Shown: positions 26,194-36,564 of the stretch, one piece after another
Layout: each line of letters opens with the position of its first letter
How positions within the stretch are numbered: the first letter of the stretch is position 1
Assembly: GCA_030649735.1 (NCBI GenBank)
Contig: JAUSFL010000035.1
Coordinates: forward strand, 1-64,000
From: Candidatus Iainarchaeum sp.
GTDB lineage: Archaea > Iainarchaeota > Iainarchaeia > Iainarchaeales > UBA10191
Length of the DNA: 64,000 nt
Reading direction: 5' to 3'
Notes under the pieces: model-generated
What the model was told of the DNA's origin: nothing
Databases searched by the model: none
What the model saw: only the letters and a program-made list of their open reading frames with translations
Program-made: the position numbers and the translations under genes

Positions 26194-27174
26194 ATGAAAA
26201 CCAAAATTCTGAAGCCTTCAGCAAAAAGCATTTCTCAAGCCGCAAAAATCCTTTGCGCTGGGGGATTGGTTGCTTTTCCTACTGAAACAGTTTATGGCCT
26301 TGGCGCCAATGCCTTGAATGCAAAAGCAGTCAGCAAAATTTTCAAGGCAAAAGGCCGCCCTTCAGACAACCCGCTAATAGTCCATGTTTCTTCAATCGAG
26401 CAAGTGCCTTCGTTAGTCAAGAAAATTCCAAACAACGCGAAAGTTTTAATGAACAAGTTTTGGCCGGGGCCTTTGACTTTAGTGCTTTCAAAGTCTCCCG
26501 AAATTCCAAAAATAGTTACTGCTGGCCTTGACAGCGTTGCAATTCGAATGCCAGCCCATAAAGTGGCTCTTGAATTAATTCGCGCGGTTGGATTTCCATT
26601 GGCTGCGCCAAGCGCCAATCTTTCCACCACTCCGTCGCCAACAAATGCCTTGCATGTTTTTGAAGACTTGCACGATAGAATTTCATTAATCCTTGATGGT
26701 GGTAGCGTTAGAATTGGCGTTGAATCAACTGTTTTAGACCTTACTGGAAGAACTCCGACAATTTTAAGGCCTGGAGCAGTTACTTTAGAGCAATTGCGCA
26801 AAGTTTTAGGAAAAGTCAAAGTTCACAAGGCGGTTCACGGCGTGAAAAGCAAAGTCGCAAAAGTAAAATCTCCAGGCTTGAAGCACAAGCACTATTCTCC
26901 AAAAGCAAAAGTCTTGCTTTTCACTGGCGCGCGCGCAAAAGCCTTGGCAAAAATACGTAAGGAAAAATCAGCTTTGGAAAAGCAAGGCTTTAAGGCTGGA
27001 ATTATTTCAATTTCAAGCCCAAAGGCTTTGGCAAAGAGCGTTTTCAAAAAATTCCGCGAGTTTGATACTCAAGGCGTCCACTTCATTCTTGTTGCCGGGG
27101 TTGAAGAAAAAGGAATTGGCTTTGCTGTAATGAATAGGCTGAAAAGGGCTGCATCTAAAGAAATCAAGGCTTAA
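26194..27174 (+). CDS. threonylcarbamoyl-AMP synthase (Sua5/YwlC/TsaC), long form
   Basis: GGLVAFPTETVYGLGANALNAKAVSKIFKAKGRPSDNPLIVHV; SPGLKHKHYSPKAKVLLF Sua5-domain start. Confidence 0.93.
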   Translation: MKTKILKPSAKSISQAAKILCAGGLVAFPTETVYGLGANALNAKAVSKIFKAKGRPSDNPLIVHVSSIEQVPSLVKKIPNNAKVLMNKFWPGPLTLVLSKSPEIPKIVTAGLDSVAIRMPAHKVALELIRAVGFPLAAPSANLSTTPSPTNALHVFEDLHDRISLILDGGSVRIGVESTVLDLTGRTPTILRPGAVTLEQLRKVLGKVKVHKAVHGVKSKVAKVKSPGLKHKHYSPKAKVLLFTGARAKALAKIRKEKSALEKQGFKAGIISISSPKALAKSVFKKFREFDTQGVHFILVAGVEEKGIGFAVMNRLKRAASKEIKA

Positions 27175-27175
27175 T

Positions 27176-27583
27176 TTAATGGAATCTTTTGTCTTTAATT
27201 GCTTTGGCATTGATTAGTTTTTGCAATAATATTTCCACTGACTGGTCAATGACTGCCTTTTGGTTCACGTCAGTGAATTGCTCGAATTCTTCGTCTGAAG
27301 ACTCGCCAAGCTCAGCGTACAATTGGCTTAATGATTTCTTGTACTTTTTCGTGAAATCCTTCAGTTCTTTGAATTCCGGGACTTTTTTAATGTAAGTAAG
27401 CAGGTATTGCGTGATTTCTTCCTTGTCTCCAGGGTCTATTTTGCCGTCTGCAAGGCTTTTGAGCATTTTGTCCCATTCTTGAGGGTTTGACTGCAGTTCT
27501 GAAATTTTCATCCACAAATTGAATGAAATCCTTGCCTGCTCTTTCACTATTTTCCTGAAGGCTTCAAATTCCATGCTATCCAA
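27176..27583 (-). CDS. hypothetical protein
   Basis: Compact helical ORF between Sua5 and the DHH gene. Confidence 0.5.
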   Translation of the reverse strand: MDSMEFEAFRKIVKEQARISFNLWMKISELQSNPQEWDKMLKSLADGKIDPGDKEEITQYLLTYIKKVPEFKELKDFTKKYKKSLSQLYAELGESSDEEFEQFTDVNQKAVIDQSVEILLQKLINAKAIKDKRFH

Positions 27584-27603
27584 AGAATTAGAATTTACTG
27601 GTA

Positions 27604-28695
27604 TTAATACTTTTTCTTTCTGGCTGCGGCATATTTTCTTTCAAGGATTTCCAGCACGTTTTGCCTGAATTTTTGCAAGTCTTGCGCGCGGATTTTCCCG
27701 CCAGCTGCAGGAGCATGGCCCCCGGCTGTTCCGCCATTCAAGTTTTTCACTGCTTCTTCCAAAAGGTCATTGACTGCGACTTTCCTGTCCTGCCTTCTTG
27801 AAGAAAAGCTTATTCCATTGTCTGCGTTTTGAGCAATTATCAAAGTCGTGTTTTTTGCCTTGTCCGAAATCCGGTTTATCAAGGCAGAGGCTGAAGTGTG
27901 GTTTTCTTCCGAAAAGTAAAAGCAGTACTCTAGCCCTGGAAAGCATTCGGCGTTTTTCCAGAACGCCTTTTCGCCCTTGTCCAGTATTTTCTCATACTTT
28001 TTGTTGTACTTAAAAAACGCGTTCAAGGCTGTTTTTGGCTCTGTTGAAAGCAGGTTGTTGAAGCAGTCAGGAATTCTTGGAAAATCCAGTATTCTAACAG
28101 CAGTCAGTGTCTCGTTCAATTGCTCAAGTTTTGCCTTTGAAGGATTATGATTCAAGTGCGCTTCCAGAAAGTCAGGCCAATCTTTCTCTGCCTTGTCTCC
28201 AAACAAGCCCACGATTGCAATCCATTCGCTTCCTTTCAAACTCGCATGCCTTGAAAACAAGTCAAAGCACAATTTTGCAGAACAGTAAGAGCTTGATTCT
28301 TTTTTTGAAAAAAACTGCGGCTTTACCAAAACACTGCCTTTTGGAAGCTTTCCGTAAACCTTGTGGTGGTCAATGTTCAGTATTTTCGCGAATTTTGCAA
28401 TCTTTTTCGCAAAAAGCAGGCGGCTTTCCTGGTCTAAAGAAATGTCAGTGCAAATGAACTTGTTGATTTTCTTTTTCTTTAATTCTTTTACTGTCTCTTC
28501 GCTTATTGGAGCGCTTCTTTTCGGGGCAAAAAGCACTAGTTCGGGAAATTTTCCAGTAATTTGGTACAATGCCTTGAAGACAAGCACGCCGGCAGTAATT
28601 CCGTCAGTGTCATTGTCTGTCAAAATTCCCACGCGGTCTTTTGATGAAAGGCTTTTTACGTAATTGTCGAATTCTTGAAGAATTTTTGCGGGCAT
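27604..28695 (-). CDS. DHH/DHHA1-family phosphoesterase (RecJ-like)
   Basis: ILTDNDTDGITAG, NIDHHKVYG, GGTAGGHAPAAGG. Confidence 0.8.
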   Translation of the reverse strand: MPAKILQEFDNYVKSLSSKDRVGILTDNDTDGITAGVLVFKALYQITGKFPELVLFAPKRSAPISEETVKELKKKKINKFICTDISLDQESRLLFAKKIAKFAKILNIDHHKVYGKLPKGSVLVKPQFFSKKESSSYCSAKLCFDLFSRHASLKGSEWIAIVGLFGDKAEKDWPDFLEAHLNHNPSKAKLEQLNETLTAVRILDFPRIPDCFNNLLSTEPKTALNAFFKYNKKYEKILDKGEKAFWKNAECFPGLEYCFYFSEENHTSASALINRISDKAKNTTLIIAQNADNGISFSSRRQDRKVAVNDLLEEAVKNLNGGTAGGHAPAAGGKIRAQDLQKFRQNVLEILERKYAAARKKKY

Positions 28696-28759
28696 TGCTT
28701 GTTTGAAAGACCAAAAAGATTAAAATAACAAAACACTTAATCTTAGAAGGTGTTTTGGA

Positions 28760-29719
28760 ATGAAGTTGAAGGAAATCCATGAATTCTTTGTCAGTGAAGG
28801 AAAAAAGGCAGACCCGCGCGGCCTTGAAGCCATTGAAAAGCTTTTGAAAAAGCGCGCTGACGCTTTCAAGGAATTAAAGGAAGACGAGAAGGAAGAATTT
28901 GACAAAGAAGCATTGTGGAATCCTTACGCCGACTGCCGCATTTACCACGGGGCTGGAACTGAAGAAATCTCTTCAATAATGGTCGGCATTGACATGGAAG
29001 GCCAGGAACTCTTGCTTGCAAACGAGCTCAAAAAAAACGGCAAAAAAATAGACCTTGTCTTGGCGCATCATCCTGAAGGAAAAGCCCTTGCAGGATTGTA
29101 TGCAGTAATGGACTTGCAGGAAGACATTTTGCACAATTATGGAGTTCCAATAAACGTTGCCGAAGGCCTAATGGGTGAAAGAATCCGTGAAGTGGAAAGA
29201 GGCCTTTCGCCAATAAACCACAATCGTTCTGTGGATTTTGCGCGCTTGCTTAACATTCCATTCATGAACACTCACACGACTGCCGACAATCATGTTCAAA
29301 AATTCCTTTTGGAACTGGTTGAGGAAAAAAAGCCGGAAACCTTGCGCGACTTGCTGAAGCTTTTGAAAACGCTTCCAGAATACAAGAGCGCGATAAAAAT
29401 TGACGCCGGCCCAAAGATTTTTGCTGGCACTCCTGACAACCGCTGCGGAAAAATAGTCGTTGACATGACTGGCGGAACAGAAGGCCATGAAAAAAACTAT
29501 GAGGCCTTGGGAAAAGCCGGCGTTGGCACAATTCTTGCAATGCATGTCGGAAAGGAAATGCGCAAAAGCGCCGAGGAAAACAAGGTAAACCTTGTTGTTG
29601 CAGGCCACATTGCCTCTGACAATTTGGGAGTGAACTTGCTTTTGGACAAGCTTGAAAAAAAGCAAAAGCTAGATGTCACTGAATGCTCCGGATTTTTGAG
29701 AGTGAAAAGGAACAAATGA
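28760..29719 (+). CDS. NIF3-like protein
   Basis: DLVLAHHPEGKAL, NTHTTADNHVQKFL, AMHVGKEM...VAGHIASDNLGVN. Confidence 0.7.
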   Translation: MKLKEIHEFFVSEGKKADPRGLEAIEKLLKKRADAFKELKEDEKEEFDKEALWNPYADCRIYHGAGTEEISSIMVGIDMEGQELLLANELKKNGKKIDLVLAHHPEGKALAGLYAVMDLQEDILHNYGVPINVAEGLMGERIREVERGLSPINHNRSVDFARLLNIPFMNTHTTADNHVQKFLLELVEEKKPETLRDLLKLLKTLPEYKSAIKIDAGPKIFAGTPDNRCGKIVVDMTGGTEGHEKNYEALGKAGVGTILAMHVGKEMRKSAEENKVNLVVAGHIASDNLGVNLLLDKLEKKQKLDVTECSGFLRVKRNK

Positions 29720-30792
29720 CTTCTTTAGAGTTTAAAGCGCGCATTGACAGTTTTTTCAAGGAATCCAAGGCCGACAGCCTATTGCTTAGGAGCTTTCCCC
29801 GCTTTAGCGACCCAAACTTTCAATATTTTGCGGGAATGCAAAAAAGCGATTGCTTCTTTTGCGCTAAGAAAGGCAAAAAGCCTGTTTTGCTTGCAAACAA
29901 TCTGGAGTTTGGAAACATTTCCCAGCTTGCCGAATTTGACGTGCGTTCTTTCAATTCAGAAAAAGAATTGGTTGCACAGCTCAAGAAAAGCCTTGGAAAG
30001 AAAATTGCGCTGAATTTTGCGAATTATCCAGTAAAAAACTACCAAAGCCTGCAAAAAATCCTTAAGGGAAGAAAGTTTTCTGACGCTTTCGAAAGCCTTG
30101 CAAGAATCCGCTCTAAAAAATCTTCGCTTGAACTTTCAAAAATAAGGGAAGCATGCAAGGTTTCTGAAATGGCCGCTGATTATTTGGAAAACTTTTTCAG
30201 GCAAGGCATGACTGAATTGGAAGTTTCTGAAAAGCTCAAGGAATTCTTTAAAAGAATGAGCTGCCAAAGCGCTTTTGAGCCAATTGTAGCATTTGGGGAA
30301 AACTCGCGCGTTCCGCACCACGAGTGCTCGCGCAAGAGAATTGAAGGAAACAGTTTTTTGCTTTTGGATTTTGGGGCAAAATTTGAAGGTTATTGCTCTG
30401 ACATTTCAAGGACTTTTTTTGTAGGCAAGCCATCGCTTGACCAGCGCGACAAATACTACAGTGTTTTTGAAGCCAAAAAAATTGCTGAAAAGCACTTGAT
30501 TGTCGGAGAAAGCGCCGCAAAAATTGCAGTCGAAGTCGACGGTTTTTTGAAAAAGCGCTTGGGGCAGGAATTGCCGCACGCTTTAGGCCATGGAATTGGG
30601 CTTGAAGAGCATGATTCTCCTTCAGGATTCTCAAAATTCGCGAAATGGAAGATTGAGGAAGGCCAATGCTTGGCAATCGAGCCTGCGTTTTACGGCAAAG
30701 AATTCGGAATCCGCATAGAAGACAATTGCTACATTGGAGCGCAAGGCGCAAAAATGCTTACCGCAGCCCCAAAAGAGCTTTTAATTCTTTGA
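29716..30792 (+). CDS. M24-family Xaa-Pro aminopeptidase
   Basis: LLLDFGAKFEGYCSDISRTFFVG, ALGHGIGLEEHDSP, AIEPAFYG...IRIEDNC. Confidence 0.88.
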   Translation: MTSLEFKARIDSFFKESKADSLLLRSFPRFSDPNFQYFAGMQKSDCFFCAKKGKKPVLLANNLEFGNISQLAEFDVRSFNSEKELVAQLKKSLGKKIALNFANYPVKNYQSLQKILKGRKFSDAFESLARIRSKKSSLELSKIREACKVSEMAADYLENFFRQGMTELEVSEKLKEFFKRMSCQSAFEPIVAFGENSRVPHHECSRKRIEGNSFLLLDFGAKFEGYCSDISRTFFVGKPSLDQRDKYYSVFEAKKIAEKHLIVGESAAKIAVEVDGFLKKRLGQELPHALGHGIGLEEHDSPSGFSKFAKWKIEEGQCLAIEPAFYGKEFGIRIEDNCYIGAQGAKMLTAAPKELLIL

Positions 30793-31032
30793 AGATTTCT
30801 TCTTTTCAGCCAGGCTCCAGACCAGGTAAACAATTATTGCGCCAGCAAGCCCCGCAGCCAATGGCACTGGGTCAGCCATGTGTGCATAGAATACTGGGTA
30901 ATATCCGCAAATGGAGTCAGTGTTTGGACTACAATTTAGTTTGGTGATAACTCTTGATGAAAGAAAAGTGTCTACTATAAAGAAAGCAATTACTGAAAAC
31001 AGCACTTTTAACTTTGAAGGTTTGAAATTCAC
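30781..31032 (-). CDS. small membrane protein
   Basis: Two TM segments. Confidence 0.45.
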   Translation of the reverse strand: MNFKPSKLKVLFSVIAFFIVDTFLSSRVITKLNCSPNTDSICGYYPVFYAHMADPVPLAAGLAGAIIVYLVWSLAEKKKSSKN

Positions 31033-31073
31033 AAAATAATCAAGAGTTTTTCATTAATAAAGATTTGCATCTG

Positions 31074-31898
31074 CTAAATGCTGGCCAGTTGCTGCCTTAC
31101 TTTCTCCTCGTCTTCAGGATTCGTGATTCCAAACCATTGGTCTTCAGTGTTCAAAAGCTTTAATTCCAATTCTCCATTCTTGATTAAGTTTCCCAATTCC
31201 ACTGGCAAAAGGCATTCAATCTTCCTGTCTCCGGCATTCTTTTGCCTGAATCCCAAAAGCCGTTTTTCCAAAAGCCCTAAAGTTTGCGGAGTCAAGCCAA
31301 ACAAGTTCATGCTGCAAGGCGAATTCCCGTTCAAGCTTAGTTGATGAATGTTTTCTTTTCCAACCCCAATCATTTCTTGGATTTCAGTGATTTCGCTATT
31401 CTTTCCAAGCTTGAAAATTCCCCTATTGGCTAGGCCGGTTTCAGGCAGCACTTTTCCCAACTTGTAGCCTATTGCAATTCCTTCATTTGCCTTCAAATCC
31501 TGCAATGCCTTTGCTACTGTTTTGAAAGCATTTTTGCCGTAAATGTCGTCTCCATTGCAGACCGCAAAATTCTCCTTCACAATTTCTTTAACGCTAACTA
31601 ATGCATCAACAGTTCCCCAAGGCTTGTCTCTTTCTTCAGGATCAAAGCTTTGCAATGCATATTCTATTGGAATTCCCTTGAAAGAATTTCCGAACTTTTT
31701 CTTGAATGGCTGTTCTGTCATTCTTCCAACAATGAAAACAATTTTTCCAAAGCCGGCCTTTAACGCCTGATTTATTGAAAACTCAATTAGAGTTTCCCCT
31801 TCAGGGCCCACGCGCGCGAATTGCTTGATTTTTCCGCCAAAACGGCTTGACAAGCCGGCAACCATGAAAACTACCGCGATTTCTTTCTTTTTTTGCAT
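31074..31898 (-). CDS. sugar-phosphate nucleotidyltransferase-like protein
   Basis: VVFMVAGLSSRFGGKIKQFARVGPEGETLIEFSI; FAVCNGDDIYG. Confidence 0.8.
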   Translation of the reverse strand: MQKKKEIAVVFMVAGLSSRFGGKIKQFARVGPEGETLIEFSINQALKAGFGKIVFIVGRMTEQPFKKKFGNSFKGIPIEYALQSFDPEERDKPWGTVDALVSVKEIVKENFAVCNGDDIYGKNAFKTVAKALQDLKANEGIAIGYKLGKVLPETGLANRGIFKLGKNSEITEIQEMIGVGKENIHQLSLNGNSPCSMNLFGLTPQTLGLLEKRLLGFRQKNAGDRKIECLLPVELGNLIKNGELELKLLNTEDQWFGITNPEDEEKVRQQLASI

Positions 31899-32019
31899 CC
31901 TATATCCAATTTAGCGAGTTTTAAAAAGCGCTTTTTGATTCAAAATTGAGAATTTGAAAAGAATCCAGCGGAATAATGCCCTGGTTTGTGTTTTAATTCA
32001 TTCTTTCAATAAAGCAATA

Positions 32020-33948
32020 ATGACCGTGGATTATTCTGGCTTTTTTCCTTATTCTGAATTCAAGCCTTACCAGCGCGAAGTCTTGGACTTTACTGGTCAC
32101 GTGGTTTCAAACAGCCAGATTGGATTGATTGAAGCTTACTGCGGCTTTGGAAAGACAATTTCAACTTTTGCGCCAGCGCTCGCGCTTGGAAAAAAGATTT
32201 TGCTTTTGACTCCGACTTATTCTGCAAGGAATGCGGCAGTTGCTGAAGTATTGCGCATGAACAAGGTTAATGGAAAAGAATTGGTTGTTGCAGACTTGCG
32301 GGGCAAGGCAGTCATGTGCGCGCGCTTTCAAAAAGACTCTTTCTCCCACGAGGCCTGCGAACGTTCAAAAAACGACCAGACCTGCTCTTACTTCAGGAAA
32401 ACTTTCTCAAAGCCTAAAGAGCTTTCAAAAAACGCGTTTTCCTTCAATCAAGAGCTTGTTGAAAGAATGCTTTCAAAGCCAGAGATTTTCTTTAATGGAA
32501 AATCAACTGATTCAGAGCCCTTGCTTTTTGAAAAAGTGCAAAAAGTCGCCGGCAAGAGAATGCTTTGCTCTTACGAGTTGGTGAAAAACCTTGTGAGCGA
32601 GGCAGACGTTGTGATTTTGGATTATTTTTGGGTTTTTACGGGAATTTTTTCGATACTGGCAAAACTAATCGGAACTGAAGACTTTGTGCTTTTGATTGAT
32701 GAGGCAGATTTGCTGGTTGACAGGATTTACAACAACTATCACACGCAGTTAAGCCTTCAGGCATTGAAAATCCTTCACTCGCAGGCAAAGCACGGCTTGA
32801 AAGCCGGAATTCTGATGGAAACCGACATTTTGTTTTTGGAAGAATTCATTCGCTATTCAGAACAGTACATTACAAACTCGCGAAGCGAGCTAGAGCTTTC
32901 ACCCAATGAAATAATCTCTTTTTTTGAAACGCGCTTTAAGGAAACCGCAAAAAGGCAGGGCTTGAAGGGAGAAATTTCCCTCGCGCAAATTACTAAAAAC
33001 CTTGAAACAATAATTGAATCATTGAAGGGATTGGCAGAGTCTGAAAAAGCCACTGCCCGGCCTGATTTGTTCCTAAAACAGCTTGAAGCAATAAAGGATT
33101 CTGGCGAGTTTTTGGCTTTCATTCCTTCAGCAAAAGACAAGATTGTGATAAAGCCTTTTGAAATCAACGCAATCACTTTAACGAATGGAAAAACATTGAA
33201 GGACACTTTGCTTGAATTCCAAAGCGTTATCTTGTTTTCTGCAACAATTGGCGATCCAGACCTTTTCCTTAAAGAATTCGGCCTGAAAAGAACTGAAGTG
33301 AATATCTTACGCATTAAGGAAATGCCGCACAAAAAACTCTTGTTTGTAGTAGACACTGAATTGAACACTTTGTACACTTCACGCGAGCAAAGCTTTCCAG
33401 CATACTTGGAAAAAATCAGGATGCTGATGAAAATTGACAATTCATTGCTTGTCAGCTTTTGCAACCAAACAGAGCTTGAAAAAGCCCTTGCTGAAATTCC
33501 AGAACTGCAGGACGCCTCAAAACTTTCAGTCCTCGATCCTGAAAAATCCTATGCATTGAACATTCGCACAAGAAGCGCCCGTTCCACAAACAAAGCCCGC
33601 CATTTGAGGAATTGCCTGATTGTTGGGCTTCCGCTTCCAGACTATTCTGACTTTTACCTCCAAAAGCGCAAGGATTACCTTGAAAAAAAGTACAGTAAAC
33701 TCGAGGCTGGAAAAATAATCAATGGAAAAGCAGTTGACAATGCAGTGCAATTCATTGGAAGAATCACAAGGGACTTGAAAAGCCCGCGGGCGATAATCCT
33801 TGCAGACTCGCGCTATTACTCAGACTATTTCCTAAAGCATTATTACTTTCAGTCCTTGCCTGCGTACTTTAAGCCTTTCCTGCGAATTGCAGCATACAAT
33901 TCAGACTTGAAGCAAATGCTTGAAGAATTCTGGGAAAAGCCTGCTTGA
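32020..33948 (+). CDS. Rad3/XPD-like DNA helicase
   Basis: EAYCGFGKTIST Walker A, CARFQKDSFSHEACERSKNDQTCSYF cysteine cluster, LLIDEADLLVD, QFIGRITRDLKSPRAIILADSRY motif VI. Confidence 0.75.
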   Translation: MTVDYSGFFPYSEFKPYQREVLDFTGHVVSNSQIGLIEAYCGFGKTISTFAPALALGKKILLLTPTYSARNAAVAEVLRMNKVNGKELVVADLRGKAVMCARFQKDSFSHEACERSKNDQTCSYFRKTFSKPKELSKNAFSFNQELVERMLSKPEIFFNGKSTDSEPLLFEKVQKVAGKRMLCSYELVKNLVSEADVVILDYFWVFTGIFSILAKLIGTEDFVLLIDEADLLVDRIYNNYHTQLSLQALKILHSQAKHGLKAGILMETDILFLEEFIRYSEQYITNSRSELELSPNEIISFFETRFKETAKRQGLKGEISLAQITKNLETIIESLKGLAESEKATARPDLFLKQLEAIKDSGEFLAFIPSAKDKIVIKPFEINAITLTNGKTLKDTLLEFQSVILFSATIGDPDLFLKEFGLKRTEVNILRIKEMPHKKLLFVVDTELNTLYTSREQSFPAYLEKIRMLMKIDNSLLVSFCNQTELEKALAEIPELQDASKLSVLDPEKSYALNIRTRSARSTNKARHLRNCLIVGLPLPDYSDFYLQKRKDYLEKKYSKLEAGKIINGKAVDNAVQFIGRITRDLKSPRAIILADSRYYSDYFLKHYYFQSLPAYFKPFLRIAAYNSDLKQMLEEFWEKPA

Positions 33949-33989
33949 AGGATTTTTATACTGTTTTTTTCCCAAACTCTAGGTTGGGT

Positions 33990-34730
33990 ATGGACTTAAC
34001 TATTGCAAAGCAGGTTTTGGACAATGCTTTCAGGCAAAAGCAATTGTGCATGGTTATTGGAAACTGCAAGGCAGAATACTGGGGTAGAGCGGCTTCAAAG
34101 CTTTCTGAAGGCGACAGGATGCTTTTGATTAAAGGAGACGGTTCTTTTGCAATTCACCAGAACAAGCTCTTGCGGCCAGTGAATTATATGATGAGCGCTT
34201 CAATGAAGACTTCGCAAGAAAATGGCCAGCTTGTTGTGCTTGCTGAAAAGCTTAAGCCGAAAGAAAGCCTGAAGGTTTTTTTCAGCAGCATTGACTTTTG
34301 CCAGTGCTTTGAAATGCACGACATTCACGACGTGCGATTGTTTGGAAGCGAAAAGCAATTGCAAGAGCTTTTGGGAGATGACCTTTCATTCATTGAGCCC
34401 GGCCTTACGCCACTCAAAAGAGAAGCGCATTTTGAGCAGGGCTTTGCAGACATTATTGCAGAAGACAGCAAAGGCAGGATTTGCCTGATTGAAGTGAAAC
34501 GCCGCAAGGCATCGCTTGATGCTGTCTCACAATTGCACCGTTACCAGCAAAAAATGAAAAATTTGAAGAACAAGGAAGTGCGTGCCTTGTTGCTTGCGCC
34601 TGAAATTACTGAGAACGCAAAGCTTTTGGCGGACAATTATGGGATTGAATTCTTCAAACTGGATTTTGAAATCTCCAATCCTTCCGCAAAAATAAAAGGC
34701 ATTGAAAAAAAGCAAACAACGCTTGTTTGA
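33990..34730 (+). CDS. nucS: endonuclease NucS/EndoMS
   Basis: ADIIAEDSKGRICLIEVKRRKASLDAVSQLHRYQQKM; KGDGSFAIHQNKLLRPVNYM N-terminal domain. Confidence 0.92.
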   Translation: MDLTIAKQVLDNAFRQKQLCMVIGNCKAEYWGRAASKLSEGDRMLLIKGDGSFAIHQNKLLRPVNYMMSASMKTSQENGQLVVLAEKLKPKESLKVFFSSIDFCQCFEMHDIHDVRLFGSEKQLQELLGDDLSFIEPGLTPLKREAHFEQGFADIIAEDSKGRICLIEVKRRKASLDAVSQLHRYQQKMKNLKNKEVRALLLAPEITENAKLLADNYGIEFFKLDFEISNPSAKIKGIEKKQTTLV

Positions 34731-34737
34731 GTCAGAA

Positions 34738-35115
34738 TCAGCTTGCTGTCAATTGCCTTACTTTTTTCAGAATTTCTTTTGCAGTGAATGGCTTTGCAAT
34801 GTAATGGCCGTCCAGTTCCTTGCAGTATGCCTTGTCTTTTTCCTTGCAATGACTTTCCTTGTTTGTGAAAAGCACTGCCTTTATTTTCTCGAGCTTTGGG
34901 TCCTTGTGCATTTCGTAAAGAGTTCTCCAGCCAGACATTACTGGCATTGCGGCATCCAGAATAATCAGTTTCGGCTTCAATCCGTCATGCAATTTTTGCA
35001 GGCATTCAAGCCCATTGCTTGCTTCAACAACTTTAAAATCTCCTTTTTCCAAGGCTGCCTTCACTGCCTGCTTTACTTTGGAATCGTCGTCAACAATCAG
35101 GATTGTCTTTTTCAT
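34738..35115 (-). CDS. stand-alone CheY-like receiver-domain response regulator
   Basis: ILIVDDDSK, LIILDAAMPVMSGW, VLFTNKE, IAKPF. Confidence 0.88.
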   Translation of the reverse strand: MKKTILIVDDDSKVKQAVKAALEKGDFKVVEASNGLECLQKLHDGLKPKLIILDAAMPVMSGWRTLYEMHKDPKLEKIKAVLFTNKESHCKEKDKAYCKELDGHYIAKPFTAKEILKKVRQLTAS

Positions 35116-35214
35116 AAAACTCTAAAGAATTAGAATTTTTAAAGTTTAAAAAGTTGCTGGTTTATTCGCCAGCAAATATTTCAAAAAATGTTCTTTTTTG
35201 AAAATCTTCAAATT

Positions 35215-36498
35215 TTAATTCGAAAACTTTTCCAAAAGCTTTTTTCCAGCGTAAACCGCTTTCTTGCCAAGTTCTTCCTCAATGCGCAAGAGCTGGTTGT
35301 ATTTTGAGGTTCTTTCAGAACGGCAAGGAGCCCCGCTTTTTAACTGCCCGCTGCTTGTTCCAACCGCAAAGTCTGCAATGAAAGCGTCTTCAGAGTCTCC
35401 AGACCTATGGCTCACTATCGCGTTGAATCCTGCTTCTTGCGTTATTTTGATTGCTTTTAAAGTCTCGCTCACTGTTCCAATCTGGTTTAATTTTATGAGC
35501 GTTGCATTGCATGCTGAAAGCTTTATTGCCCTTAAAATTCTTTCAGGGCTTGTCACAAGCAAGTCGTCGCCGATTATTTGCGTTGTTTTTCCCTTGCCTT
35601 TGGTCAAGGCGCAAAACCCTTGCCAGTCGTCTTCAGCCAAGCCGTCTTCAACGCTGATTAGCTTAAAGCGGTCTATAAAGTCTTCAATAACTTCGACAAA
35701 TTGGATGTTTGAGTATTCTTTTCCTTCAAAAGAGTATTTTTCGTTCTTGAAAAAGCTTGAAGCCGCGCAGTCCAGCGCAAGCCGTACTTGTTTTTCATAG
35801 CCTGTTTCCTTCAACGCAAGCTGAATGAGCTTTAAAGCATCTTCAGTACGGGAAATGTTTGGCGTAAAGCCGCCTTCATCACCGACATTGATTGCTGTTT
35901 TGCCGAATTTGTCCTTTATGATTTGCTTTAATGTCTGGTAGACTTCAACATTCATTTGCAATGCTTCAGTAAAGCTTGCAGCTCCGACTGGAGCAATCAT
36001 GAATTCTTGGACTGCCAATCCATTGCCTGCGTGCTGTCCGCCATTGATTACATTCATTAAAGGGACCGGCAAAAGCAATTCCTTGTTTTCTGAAAGCTTT
36101 CCCACATACTCGAATGCCGGAAGCCCTGCATTCAATGCCGCTGCCTTGCAGGCCGCAATGCTCACGGATAATATTGCGTTTGCTCCCAAGCGCGACTTGT
36201 TGGTTGTGTTGTCAAGTTCAATCATTATTTTGTCAATCAATTCCTGCTTTGAGCAGTCCTGGCCTTTAAGCTTTGGCGCAATTATTTCATTAACGTTATT
36301 CACTGCGTCCTTGACGCCTTTTCCCAAGAATGCCTTTCCGCCATCCCGCAATTCCATTGCCTCATGGACTCCAGTTGAAGCGCCTGAAGGCACTATTGCA
36401 ATTCCAGTTCCGGCCTGTGTTTCAACTTCGGCTTCAACTGTCGGGTTGCCTCTAGAGTCTAAAACCATTCTAGCCTTAACATTCAATATTTTTGCCAT
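35215..36498 (-). CDS. eno: enolase
   Basis: MVLDSRGNPTVEAEV, SGASTGVHEAMELRD, QIGDDLLVTSPERI-like, SHRSGDSEDAFIADFAVG. Confidence 0.97.
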   Translation of the reverse strand: MAKILNVKARMVLDSRGNPTVEAEVETQAGTGIAIVPSGASTGVHEAMELRDGGKAFLGKGVKDAVNNVNEIIAPKLKGQDCSKQELIDKIMIELDNTTNKSRLGANAILSVSIAACKAAALNAGLPAFEYVGKLSENKELLLPVPLMNVINGGQHAGNGLAVQEFMIAPVGAASFTEALQMNVEVYQTLKQIIKDKFGKTAINVGDEGGFTPNISRTEDALKLIQLALKETGYEKQVRLALDCAASSFFKNEKYSFEGKEYSNIQFVEVIEDFIDRFKLISVEDGLAEDDWQGFCALTKGKGKTTQIIGDDLLVTSPERILRAIKLSACNATLIKLNQIGTVSETLKAIKITQEAGFNAIVSHRSGDSEDAFIADFAVGTSSGQLKSGAPCRSERTSKYNQLLRIEEELGKKAVYAGKKLLEKFSN

Positions 36499-36564
36499 TT
36501 TTCACCACTTTTAGTGTAATTATAGAGAAACCAACACTCATTTAAACTTAAACTTTTCAAGCCC

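Noticed and set aside
27604-28695. dedicated c-di-AMP phosphodiesterase
   Set aside because: The protein is DHH/DHHA1, but RecJ-like and GdpP/PdeC-like roles cannot be separated by eye. I kept it as a generic phosphoesterase.
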